This document shows, piece by piece, positions 1 through 5,169 of a stretch of 5,169 nucleotides of DNA. Below the pieces are notes generated by a model. That model did not search any database, had not been told where the DNA came from, and saw only the letters and a list, made by a program, of their open reading frames with translations. Source of the stretch: Deltaproteobacteria bacterium. GTDB lineage: Bacteria; Bdellovibrionota_C; UBA2361; SZUA-149; JADYYL01. The position numbers and the translations under genes were made by a program. The DNA lies in contig JADYYL010000009.1 of the NCBI GenBank assembly GCA_020853655.1, positions 1-5,169 of the forward strand, read 5' to 3'. How positions within the stretch are numbered: position 1 is the first letter of the stretch; the number at the start of each line of letters is the position of its first letter.

Positions 1-209
1 CCCAGCAATGCGGAGGCGAGCTTCTTGGCGAGCGAGCCAAGATTATTGACACAGAGAGTCTCGACTCCGCATTTAGTAGCGCCCACGGCGTTCATTCCGG
101 TGGTATGAACGATTCGATCGGCCTGCTGCTTCAGACCATGGCCGTTTGCGCCGGCAAGCGGAGAACCGGCTTGAGGTCCCATTTGGGGTCCGCTATCGAA
201 TTCGCTCAT
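1..209 (-). CDS. Unrecognised protein, N-terminal part only (runs off left edge)
   Basis: On the minus strand an ATG at 209-207 opens a frame with no stop for 69 codons to the window edge. The first 25 residues are rich in Gly, Pro, Gln and Ala (MSEFDSGPQMGPQAG...), which reads like a disordered N-terminus. A segment with several hydrophobic residues and two Cys follows, and the visible part ends in a likely amphipathic helix (SLAKKLASALLG). A GAGAG ribosome-binding-like site lies six bases upstream of the start (plus-strand 216-220). The gene would be divergent from the ABC operon with about 94 bases between starts. I recognise no family and no membrane segment. Against it: a plus-strand frame over bases 3-227 is also open, and my rough hand count of GC by codon position (about 66, 50 and 59 percent for minus positions 1, 2, 3) fits that frame slightly better. 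The call rests mainly on the start site and N-terminal composition. Confidence 0.4.
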   Translation of the reverse strand, partial: MSEFDSGPQMGPQAGSPLAGANGHGLKQQADRIVHTTGMNAVGATKCGVETLCVNNLGSLAKKLASALL

Positions 210-244
210 AAGACGCTCTCAAAGTGATCATTCCCTACTCACAG

Positions 245-250
245 TATTAT
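245..250 (+). promoter_or_regulatory. Candidate -10 box of the ABC operon promoter
   Basis: TATTAT matches five of six positions of the sigma70 -10 consensus and lies in the only AT-rich spot of the leader. It would place the transcript start near 257, giving a 5' untranslated leader of about 47 bases before the ATPase ATG at 304. No good -35 hexamer is present 16 to 18 bases upstream and there is no extended TG motif, so this would be a weak or activator-dependent promoter. The same bases read on the minus strand give CATAAT (251-246), also five of six, which could serve a divergent transcript. Confidence 0.35.
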
Positions 251-303
251 GCAGCGATGAGAATGAGTGGTGATATTGCGCATTTGAACCAGGGAATTCG
301 GCC

Positions 304-1032
304 ATGATCGAGGCGTTGAAGCTCTCCCGTGTGTTCCCCGGCGGGACCGGTTCCCAAGACATCGCGGCGGCGAGCGATGTCTCCTTTTCCATCGGGAAGG
401 GGGCGATTGTGGGGATGCTCGGTCCAAATGGCGCGGGGAAAAGCACCACGATTCGCATGCTGGTCACCTCCCTCCTGCCGTCTTCCGGAACGGCAAGGAT
501 CGCGGACTTCGACATTCTCAAAAATGCCCGAGAGGTTCGCGAGCGCCTCGGTTATCTCCCCGATCAGCCACCGCTTTATAACGAGATGCGCGTGCGAGAG
601 TATCTTTCGTTCGTTGCACGGGTGAAGGGTGTCCACAGCCGCGAGCTGAGGACGGCGGTGGACAGAGTTCTCGACCAGTGCGATCTCGTCACCGTCGCGG
701 GGCGACTGTGTGGAAACCTTTCGCGGGGATTTCGGCAGCGAGTCGGACTGGCTCAGGCGCTCGTTCACCGGCCGCCGGTGATCATTCTCGATGAGCCGAC
801 CAGCGGCCTCGATCCGTTGCAGATCGTCGAGATGCGGAAACTCATCGGGAGCTTGCGGGGCGAGCATACCGTTCTGATTAGCACCCATATTCTTCAAGAG
901 GTGACGCAGCTCTGCTCACACGTCGTCATGCTTGCCCGTGGCAAGGTTGTCCTCTCGGGCTCTCTGGATGAGGTCACGCGAGAGAAGAGTATTGAAACCC
1001 GATTTATTGAAGCATTGGATCACGTCGGATGA
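304..1032 (+). CDS. ABC transporter ATP-binding protein, GldA/NosF-type
   Basis: This is the cytoplasmic ATPase that would power the membrane complex encoded by the next genes. All ABC motifs are visible in its 242 residues: Walker A GPNGAGKST (40-48), Q-loop with Gln88 in GYLPDQPPLY, signature LSRGFRQRV (139-147), Walker B VIILDEP (159-165) with catalytic Glu164, D-loop SGLD (167-170) and switch His195 in STH. The signature departs from classic LSGGQ; an LS-(K/R)-G-(Y/F)-RQR form is usual in the GldA, NosF and CcmA-like branch that pairs with ABC-2 permeases. Length is normal for a single-domain subunit with a short C-terminal tail. The start is firm: AGGGA at 291-295 lies eight bases upstream, and the frame has a stop at 271-273 with no other start between. 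Its TGA overlaps the permease ATG by four bases. The substrate cannot be read from the sequence; gliding is not implied by the family name. Confidence 0.95.
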   Translation: MIEALKLSRVFPGGTGSQDIAAASDVSFSIGKGAIVGMLGPNGAGKSTTIRMLVTSLLPSSGTARIADFDILKNAREVRERLGYLPDQPPLYNEMRVREYLSFVARVKGVHSRELRTAVDRVLDQCDLVTVAGRLCGNLSRGFRQRVGLAQALVHRPPVIILDEPTSGLDPLQIVEMRKLIGSLRGEHTVLISTHILQEVTQLCSHVVMLARGKVVLSGSLDEVTREKSIETRFIEALDHVG

Positions 1033-1793
1033 GCGCGAAAGCACGAGCCATATTCTTACGGGAGCTTCGCAGCTGGTTCACCACACCGCTGTTCTACGTG
1101 CTGTGCAGCGCATTCTTGCTGCTGTCTGCCTTCTTCTTCTTTAGTCTGATCTTGCAGTTTAACGCTGTCCTCCAACAGTCTTCGATCGTTCCGGAAACAA
1201 CAACGAGTCTGAATGAATGGGTCATCCTTCCGCTGCTCGAAACCCTCGAGATAGTGCTCGTCTTCTTGATTCCGGTGGTCACGATGCGACTCCTCGCCGA
1301 GGAGCGGCGAACCGGGACGTTTGAGCTTTTAAAGACTTCGCCGCTTTCCGCTTCGGAGATCGTCGCCGGAAAATACTTTGCCCTCTTGGTTGTGTTAGCC
1401 GTGACTGTGTTGCTCTCCGCGGTGTTCCCCGCGTCGCTTGTGATCTTTTCCGATCCCGAGGTCGCTCCGATTCTTGTCGGGTATGCGGGGCTCCTCCTCT
1501 TTGCTGCGGCGTTCGGCGCGATTGGATTGTTTGTCTCGAGCCTCTGTTCGAATCAAACGATCTCTGGCGTTCTCAGCCTCGTCGTCTTTCTCGTGCTCTA
1601 TCTCATTGACACCCCGGCGGAAAAGATCGGCGGAACGTTCGGCCGTATGGTTCGCTATTTGACGCCGGCGTCTCATACGGAGAGCTTTGTGCGCGGAGTT
1701 CTGCAGGGAGACGACATCTTTTATTTTATCTCGCTCATCTTCGTCGGTGTGTTTCTTGCCGCCCGAGCGCTCGAATTCGAGAGGCTTCGATGA
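1029..1793 (+). CDS. ABC-2 type permease, GldF/NosY-like
   Basis: This 254-residue protein is an integral inner-membrane subunit, the likely partner of the upstream ATPase. Six hydrophobic segments are visible at about 21-44, 66-86, 117-140, 147-171, 177-193 and 229-247, the usual count for an ABC-2 half-transporter. Between segments 2 and 3 lies the family's cytoplasmic coupling motif, EERRTGTFELLKTSPLS (91-107), and the N-terminal helix before segment 1 (FLRELRSWFTTPLFY) is also typical of GldF and NosY relatives. An ABC-2 permease normally works as a dimer, so two copies with two ATPases are expected. The start codon overlaps the ATPase stop as ATGA, and I see no Shine-Dalgarno sequence in the 15 bases before it, so translation probably depends on ribosomes finishing the ATPase gene. 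The end overlaps the next gene in the same way. In some genomes GldF and GldG are fused; here they are separate. Confidence 0.92.
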   Translation: MSAKARAIFLRELRSWFTTPLFYVLCSAFLLLSAFFFFSLILQFNAVLQQSSIVPETTTSLNEWVILPLLETLEIVLVFLIPVVTMRLLAEERRTGTFELLKTSPLSASEIVAGKYFALLVVLAVTVLLSAVFPASLVIFSDPEVAPILVGYAGLLLFAAAFGAIGLFVSSLCSNQTISGVLSLVVFLVLYLIDTPAEKIGGTFGRMVRYLTPASHTESFVRGVLQGDDIFYFISLIFVGVFLAARALEFERLR

Positions 1794-3352
1794 ACCGCTC
1801 GAAACGTTCTCTCCTCGGCCTCACGGGGCTCGTTTTTCTCGTCTTCGGCGGGATCGTCGCCTTGTTTTCGCCGCTGGGCTCGACGTGGCCGGCATTCCTC
1901 GAACTGGGCATTGGAGTTGCCCTGATCGTGAGCTTTCTTTTTGCCGGAGGTGCCCGGTCGCTGGGCGGTACCTTCGCCGGTGGAATCGCTCGGCAGCGAT
2001 TGTTCGAGAGTGTGTACATCGTTCTCGTGCTCGCCATTCTCACGATCGCCAATGTCATCGTCTCCCGGCACGAACTGTTCCGTATCGACGTCACGGAGGC
2101 CAAAGTCTACACACTGGCGCCGGAGTCTGACGCTATCCTGCAGAAGCTGGAGCATCCGCTCGAAATGCGGGGATTCTTCACCGGCGGGAAGGTCGAGAAT
2201 CCACGCCTTCGCGAGTTACTCGATCTCATGGTTACCGCATCGCCGCAGGTGACCTTCCAGATGATCGATCCTGAGAAGCAACCGACGCTTCTCGAGGAGT
2301 ATGGGATCAGCCAAGCGAATACTCTGCACCTGAGCTATTTGATCGGTGACGAGCCTCGTGAGGCGAAAGTCGCTCGGACGCTGAACGAGGAGTCGATTAT
2401 CAACGCGGTGAAGAAGCTCCTGCGCACTGACGCGCGAGTGGTCTACTACGTCTTTGGGCACGGAGAGCCCGACGTGAATACGCCGGAGCGAAGCGGCTAT
2501 ACGTTCCTTCGGGAATCGATCGAGGGCGAGAGCATTGAGGTGCGCAAGCTCTCGCTCGCGTCGACGGGCGCTGTGCCGAGCGATGCCGCTGCGCTTGTCG
2601 CCGTTGCTCCGAAGAAACCCTACACCGAGATCGAGCGCGCCGCGGTAGACGCGTATCTTCGCGGCGGTGGACGGGCGGTGTTTCTCACAGAGCCCAACAC
2701 GCCGGACGACCTCGCTCTCCTCGTCTCTCCGCTTGGGATCGAGGTCGGGCGAGACGTTGTCGTGGACGAGTTGAAGAAGATGTATGTGCCCGGCGGGGGA
2801 CTTGGGGTTGAGCCGCTGATTGCTGATTACAGCGATCATCCCATCGTGAAGGGATTCACGAACGCGATTGTGCTCGCGACCGCGAATTCCGTCTCCATTC
2901 GCACTACCTCGAAAGATGGAACGTTGACGGAGTTCGCGCGGTCAAGCTCGAAGAGCTGGGCGGAGCGCAGCCTCGAGCAGCTGTTTTCTAAGGCTCAGGC
3001 CGCGCGCGATCCCGGAGATCTCGCTGGGCCAGTGCCGGTCGCTGTTGCATTCGAAGGCTCTGCTCAAGGTGCTTACCCGGGCACGCGGCTTGCGGTCATC
3101 GGTGACTCGGATTTCGTTTCGAATGCAAACATCCCGCAACTTTTCAACCGAGATTTCTTTCTCAATGCGTTGAACTGGGTGCTTGGTGAGGAACGGGGAA
3201 TCTCCGTTCGGGCTCGGTCACTTCGCGGATCCAAGAAGGGCCTGACGCAGGAGGAGTTTTCTCAGGTACTTCTCACGGCCGGAATCCTTTTCCCGCAGGC
3301 GATTGTACTCACCGGAATTCTTGTCTGGTGGAGGAGAAGGAGCGGACAATGA
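1790..3352 (+). CDS. GldG-family ABC transporter auxiliary protein
   Basis: This 520-residue protein is the auxiliary, substrate- or envelope-facing subunit of the Gld-type ABC system. It has three N-terminal membrane segments (about 8-27, 34-53, 73-92), a large soluble domain (about 95-490) and one C-terminal membrane segment (about 493-513) followed by a basic VWWRRR end. The soluble domain is probably outside the cytoplasm. Family hallmarks are the block just after segment 3 (RIDVTEAKVYTLAPES, 98-113, then a Pro-containing strand leading to FFTGG), YYVFGHGEPD (219-228), GGGRAVFLTEP (292-302), VIGDSDFVSN (436-445) and FNRDFFLNALNWVLGEE (452-468). These match the GldG / ABC_transp_aux family, whose biochemical activity is not established. 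The start overlaps the permease stop as ATGA and has CGAGAGG (1778-1784) five bases upstream. The stop overlaps the next gene the same way. No truncation or frameshift is seen. Confidence 0.92.
   Translation: MNRSKRSLLGLTGLVFLVFGGIVALFSPLGSTWPAFLELGIGVALIVSFLFAGGARSLGGTFAGGIARQRLFESVYIVLVLAILTIANVIVSRHELFRIDVTEAKVYTLAPESDAILQKLEHPLEMRGFFTGGKVENPRLRELLDLMVTASPQVTFQMIDPEKQPTLLEEYGISQANTLHLSYLIGDEPREAKVARTLNEESIINAVKKLLRTDARVVYYVFGHGEPDVNTPERSGYTFLRESIEGESIEVRKLSLASTGAVPSDAAALVAVAPKKPYTEIERAAVDAYLRGGGRAVFLTEPNTPDDLALLVSPLGIEVGRDVVVDELKKMYVPGGGLGVEPLIADYSDHPIVKGFTNAIVLATANSVSIRTTSKDGTLTEFARSSSKSWAERSLEQLFSKAQAARDPGDLAGPVPVAVAFEGSAQGAYPGTRLAVIGDSDFVSNANIPQLFNRDFFLNALNWVLGEERGISVRARSLRGSKKGLTQEEFSQVLLTAGILFPQAIVLTGILVWWRRRSGQ
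3329..3342 (+). promoter_or_regulatory. Strong ribosome binding site that sets the DUF4340 gene start
   Basis: A purine-rich run holds two Shine-Dalgarno-like cores, GGAGGAG (about 3330-3335) and AAGGAG (3337-3342). The second ends six bases before the ATG at 3349. This favours ATG 3349 over an in-frame GTG at 3328, which would put the ribosome site inside the coding region and add seven charged residues (EEKERT) ahead of the membrane anchor. The run is inside the last codons of the GldG-like gene, encoding its basic C-terminal tail. Confidence 0.75.
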
Positions 3353-4800
3353 ACGTGTTCCTGAGACTCGGGATCGCAGCAAGCATTCTTGTCGCTGGGG
3401 GGCTCTATCTCTGGACCGATTTCTCGCGTCAGCGAGCGTCTTCGGTGCAGAGCGAGAATGCTCGCGTGACCATCCGTATCGCGCCGCAGAACGTTTCTTC
3501 GATTGTGTGCGCGAGCACCGCCGGGCAGGTCGCGATAGCAAAGACCGAGCGGGGGTTTATTGACCGAGATGCGCCCGACATCACGCTTGATCCCGCGGCG
3601 TTTCGGAAGTTGCTCAGCGCCTTCGCGCAGATCCAGGTGGAGAATGTGATCACGGCTGCGGAGCAGAGTGCGCCCGATTCATACGGCTTCCCCACCCTTT
3701 CCTGCGATGTCGTGCACGACGGTGGAAAAACAACCAAATTGGTTTACGGGGCCAAAAACCCCGTCACTGGTCGTCGCTTTCTCCGAGTAAACGATCAACG
3801 CGACATTTACGTGGTTGAAGAGGTCCTGTTTGAGGCCATGAACCTGACGCCGGAGAACGCTCATCTGCGTACTCCGTTTCGAGTTGATGTTGAAAGCCTT
3901 CGTCGACTCGAGGCGACGAGAAGAGATGGGACGCGCGTTGCGTTTGATCGTGACGAGGCAGGTCGATGGCTTGTCACGTATGGGGCGAAGAGCTTTACGG
4001 GCGATCGCGAGCTGCTGGAACGCAAGGTGCGTGAACTCAAACTCCTCAAAGCGGATGCGTTCTTGCCAAGTGCTTCAGCGCCGGGGGCTGAAGCTGCGCT
4101 TGAGAGACCCATGGTCACACTCGGTATTCGGACAGCCGATACCTCTGAACCGGAACAAAAGATTTCGTTCTTTGAGGCAGAGCGAAATGGAGCGCGCGAG
4201 TTCTTCGCGCGGATAGAGGGGCGCCCGACGGTTTACAAGCTTGTGCGCCGCTACCACCTCGACTTCGTCGGACCCGCGAACGCATTTCGAGCTCGATTGC
4301 CCTTAGGCGTCGTTGGGCCGGATGAGGTGGAACACCTTTGTTGGCGTCGCTGGTCGTCTGCGGCACGTGAGCCGATCGTCGCGCTGAGAAGATCTGCGAG
4401 CGGTTCGTGGACTTCGCATCGGAGCTGCGAAGAAACAACCGGCGGCCTCGCCATCGACTCCGTGGTTGCGCGCAGATTTGCGGCCCAGGTGCTCAGCCTG
4501 CCCGTGATTTCATACGGTGGAGATGCCCCGCTCGATGGCGTGGTTGCAGCCCCGGATCCGAAGTCACTGGAGGTAGCCGGTCGACGAGAGGGCCGCGAGA
4601 TTCGGGGTGGCTTCGTCGAGTTGGGTGAGGTTCGTTCTGGCGAGGGTTCCCGCGATACCGCAGCGCCGGTGGCTCTTCGCTTTGAGGGGCCGGATGGGAT
4701 CTACGATGGCGTGGTGAGTCGCGCGGAGCTCGACGTGTTGGAGGGTTCTGCAGCGACACTATCTGAGCCTTCCCCGCCGTCTGAACATCAGATGCAATGA
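3349..4800 (+). CDS. DUF4340 domain-containing, membrane-anchored extracytoplasmic protein
   Basis: The protein is 483 residues from ATG 3349, which overlaps the GldG-like stop as ATGA. A short basic N-terminus is followed by one hydrophobic helix (about 5-22) without a clear signal-peptidase or lipobox site, so it is probably an N-terminal anchor with the rest in the periplasm. Typical DUF4340 features are visible: a Tyr-Gly-(Phe/Leu)-x-x-Pro-type strand start (YGFPTLSCDV, 112-121), a beta segment LVYGAKNPVTGRRFLRV (131-147) and a vYvV-x(n)-lxxM segment (153-164). DUF4340 genes commonly follow GldG-like genes; the function is unknown and an accessory role in the ABC complex is inferred from the operon. 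The soluble part looks like three divergent copies of one module (about 68-165, 206-308, 353-467). Four Cys (54, 119, 331, 360) lie outside the membrane. The C-terminal 15 residues are Ser/Pro-rich and probably disordered. Confidence 0.85.
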   Translation: MNVFLRLGIAASILVAGGLYLWTDFSRQRASSVQSENARVTIRIAPQNVSSIVCASTAGQVAIAKTERGFIDRDAPDITLDPAAFRKLLSAFAQIQVENVITAAEQSAPDSYGFPTLSCDVVHDGGKTTKLVYGAKNPVTGRRFLRVNDQRDIYVVEEVLFEAMNLTPENAHLRTPFRVDVESLRRLEATRRDGTRVAFDRDEAGRWLVTYGAKSFTGDRELLERKVRELKLLKADAFLPSASAPGAEAALERPMVTLGIRTADTSEPEQKISFFEAERNGAREFFARIEGRPTVYKLVRRYHLDFVGPANAFRARLPLGVVGPDEVEHLCWRRWSSAAREPIVALRRSASGSWTSHRSCEETTGGLAIDSVVARRFAAQVLSLPVISYGGDAPLDGVVAAPDPKSLEVAGRREGREIRGGFVELGEVRSGEGSRDTAAPVALRFEGPDGIYDGVVSRAELDVLEGSAATLSEPSPPSEHQMQ

Positions 4801-4805
4801 GGCGG

Positions 4806-4825
4806 CGGCGCGAGCCGGAGCGCCG
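4806..4825 (+). other. GC-rich hairpin just after the operon's last stop
   Basis: CGGCGC (4806-4811) pairs perfectly with GCGCCG (4820-4825) across an eight-base loop, starting five bases after the DUF4340 stop. There is no T-run after it, so it is not a classical Rho-independent terminator. It could stabilise the 3' end of the message or act with Rho. A hairpin of six GC pairs can also arise by chance in DNA this GC-rich. Confidence 0.35.
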
Positions 4826-4842
4826 ATGGGGAGGGGTTATCC

Positions 4843-4871
4843 CAGAAAGCGAGTTTCTGTCCGTGACAGAA
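4843..4871 (+). repeat. Two overlapping inverted repeats (alternative hairpins)
   Basis: CAGAAA (4843-4848) is complementary to TTTCTG (4854-4859), giving a six-pair stem with a five-base loop. TTCTGTC (4855-4861) is perfectly complementary to GACAGAA (4865-4871), giving a seven-pair stem with a three-base loop. Both use bases 4855-4859, so only one can form at a time. The right arm overlaps a candidate -35 element. No T-run follows either stem. The element may be an operator or RNA switch, or may be chance. Confidence 0.45.
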
Positions 4872-4892
4872 GGCGCATGAAAGCCATATCTT
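4863..4892 (+). promoter_or_regulatory. Candidate sigma70 promoter for the penicillin-binding protein gene
   Basis: GTGACA (4863-4868) matches five of six -35 positions and TATCTT (4887-4892) matches four of six -10 positions, with an 18-base spacer. Transcription would begin near 4899 and leave a leader of about 150 bases before the ATG at 5049. The -35 hexamer lies inside the inverted repeat at 4855-4871, so a protein binding that repeat could block the promoter. This was found by eye and is unproven; read-through from the upstream operon is also possible, since I see no classical terminator in the gap. Confidence 0.35.
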
Positions 4893-5048
4893 ATTCCGCT
4901 TGTTGCTCGGTGCTCGGTGGCGCGATGCACAGATGAGCGCCTCGGGAGCGACCAAACGGATTCGCTGACCAAAGCATGTGAGAAGATTTAACAGATTTGA
5001 GCGGAGTGCTATCGCGGTGATCCCGAGACTCTCGCTAAGACCGTAACG

Positions 5049-5169
5049 ATGATTCGAAAGATCCTGAAGTTTATTTTTTGGAGCAGCCTGATTGTTGGGC
5101 TGTTGGTCGCTATCGTCGGCGGTGGTACCGCGCTCTATTTCTATTTCCGACTGACGCGCGATCTGCCGA
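5049..5169 (+). CDS. Penicillin-binding protein 1A-type, N-terminal 40 residues (runs off right edge)
   Basis: The visible part is a short basic cytoplasmic tail (MIRKILKF), one membrane anchor (about 9-33, ending in a Gly-rich stretch and aromatic residues) and the juxtamembrane sequence RLTRDLP. A single N-terminal anchor closing in an aromatic-rich segment followed by RDLP is characteristic of class A penicillin-binding proteins (mrcA/ponA family), which carry a glycosyltransferase and then a transpeptidase domain in the periplasm and polymerise and cross-link peptidoglycan. Neither catalytic domain is in the window, so the call rests on 40 residues and context. The ATG at 5049 is the only usable start: the frame has a stop at 4998-5000 and no ATG, GTG or TTG between. 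The ribosome binding site is weak (TAAGA, 5036-5040, eight bases upstream). It is separated from the ABC operon by 248 bases and is probably not translationally coupled to it. Confidence 0.75.
   Translation, partial: MIRKILKFIFWSSLIVGLLVAIVGGGTALYFYFRLTRDLP

Noticed and set aside
247..897. Minus-strand open frame (216 codons) opposite the ATPase gene.
   Set aside because: The plus-strand gene has every ABC motif in order; the opposite frame has none and shows the composition of antisense to a coding region.
2216..2839. Long minus-strand open frame (207 codons) opposite the GldG-like gene.
   Set aside because: It lies wholly inside a well-supported family gene, its translation is Arg/His-rich with no recognisable motif, and such shadows are common opposite GC-rich genes.
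3328..3348. GTG start at 3328 that would lengthen the DUF4340 protein by seven residues.
   Set aside because: The ATG at 3349 forms the same ATGA overlap as the other two junctions and has AAGGAG at the right distance; the extension would translate the ribosome site itself and place charged residues before the anchor.
4532..4715. Two near-identical short stretches, CGATGGCGTGGT, within the DUF4340 gene.
   Set aside because: They both encode Asp-Gly-Val-Val by common codons and fall in non-equivalent positions; no sign of a mobile or recombination element.
4904..4917. Tandem direct repeat TGCTCGG-TGCTCGG.
   Set aside because: Only two seven-base copies with no neighbouring structure or further units; easily chance or slippage.
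4938..4950. Small inverted repeat CGCCTCGGGAGCG in the gap.
   Set aside because: It needs a bulge and leaves only a two-base loop, so it is not a credible hairpin.
4493..4972. Minus-strand open frame covering the end of the DUF4340 gene and part of the gap.
   Set aside because: Low-complexity Arg/Pro/Ser/His translation with no recognisable domain, mostly antisense to a supported gene; no convincing ribosome site.
4965..4993. Possible promoter CTGACC with TTAACA downstream, closer to the penicillin-binding protein start.
   Set aside because: The -10 candidate matches only two consensus positions; the pair at 4863-4892 is clearly better.

Overview
The window holds a compact plus-strand operon for a Gld-type (GldA/GldF/GldG-like) ABC-2 export system followed by a DUF4340 protein. 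After a 248-base gap comes the first 40 codons of what looks like a class A penicillin-binding protein (PBP1A type). Base composition is moderately GC-rich, and the penicillin-binding protein start plus extracytoplasmic accessory proteins point to a Gram-negative-type bacterium. The gene order (ABC ATPase, permease, GldG-like, DUF4340, PBP1A) fits deltaproteobacteria in the broad sense (Bdellovibrionota, Myxococcota, Desulfobacterota, Binatota-like groups). That placement is an inference from gene content, not from a marker gene.

Layout. Bases 1-209 are at the window edge and are ambiguous: a minus-strand reading frame with a credible start at 209 runs off the left end, but a plus-strand frame (3-227) is also open. 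Bases 210-303 are a short leader with a good -10-like box (245-250) and the ribosome binding site of the ATPase gene. Bases 304-4800 hold four genes (ATPase 304-1032, permease 1029-1793, GldG-like 1790-3352, DUF4340 3349-4800). Every junction is a four-base ATGA overlap, so they almost certainly form one translationally coupled transcription unit. Bases 4801-5048 carry a GC-rich hairpin just after the last stop, two overlapping and mutually exclusive hairpins, and a candidate sigma70 promoter. The partial penicillin-binding protein gene starts at 5049.

How they work together. The ATPase (all ABC motifs intact) should pair with the six-helix ABC-2 permease. The GldG-like protein is anchored by N-terminal helices and one C-terminal helix around a large domain that is probably extracytoplasmic. 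The DUF4340 protein has one N-terminal anchor and appears to contain three divergent copies of a repeated module outside the membrane. Together they look like an envelope export or mechanical ABC machine of unknown substrate. Gld names come from gliding Bacteroidetes, but such cassettes occur widely in bacteria that do not glide, and nothing here shows motility. The PBP1A neighbour suggests, without proving, a link to cell-envelope assembly.

I did not find mobile elements, CRISPR arrays, tRNA or rRNA genes. The system is a known family arrangement; the less-described parts are the repeat architecture of the DUF4340 protein and the structured gap upstream of the penicillin-binding protein gene.
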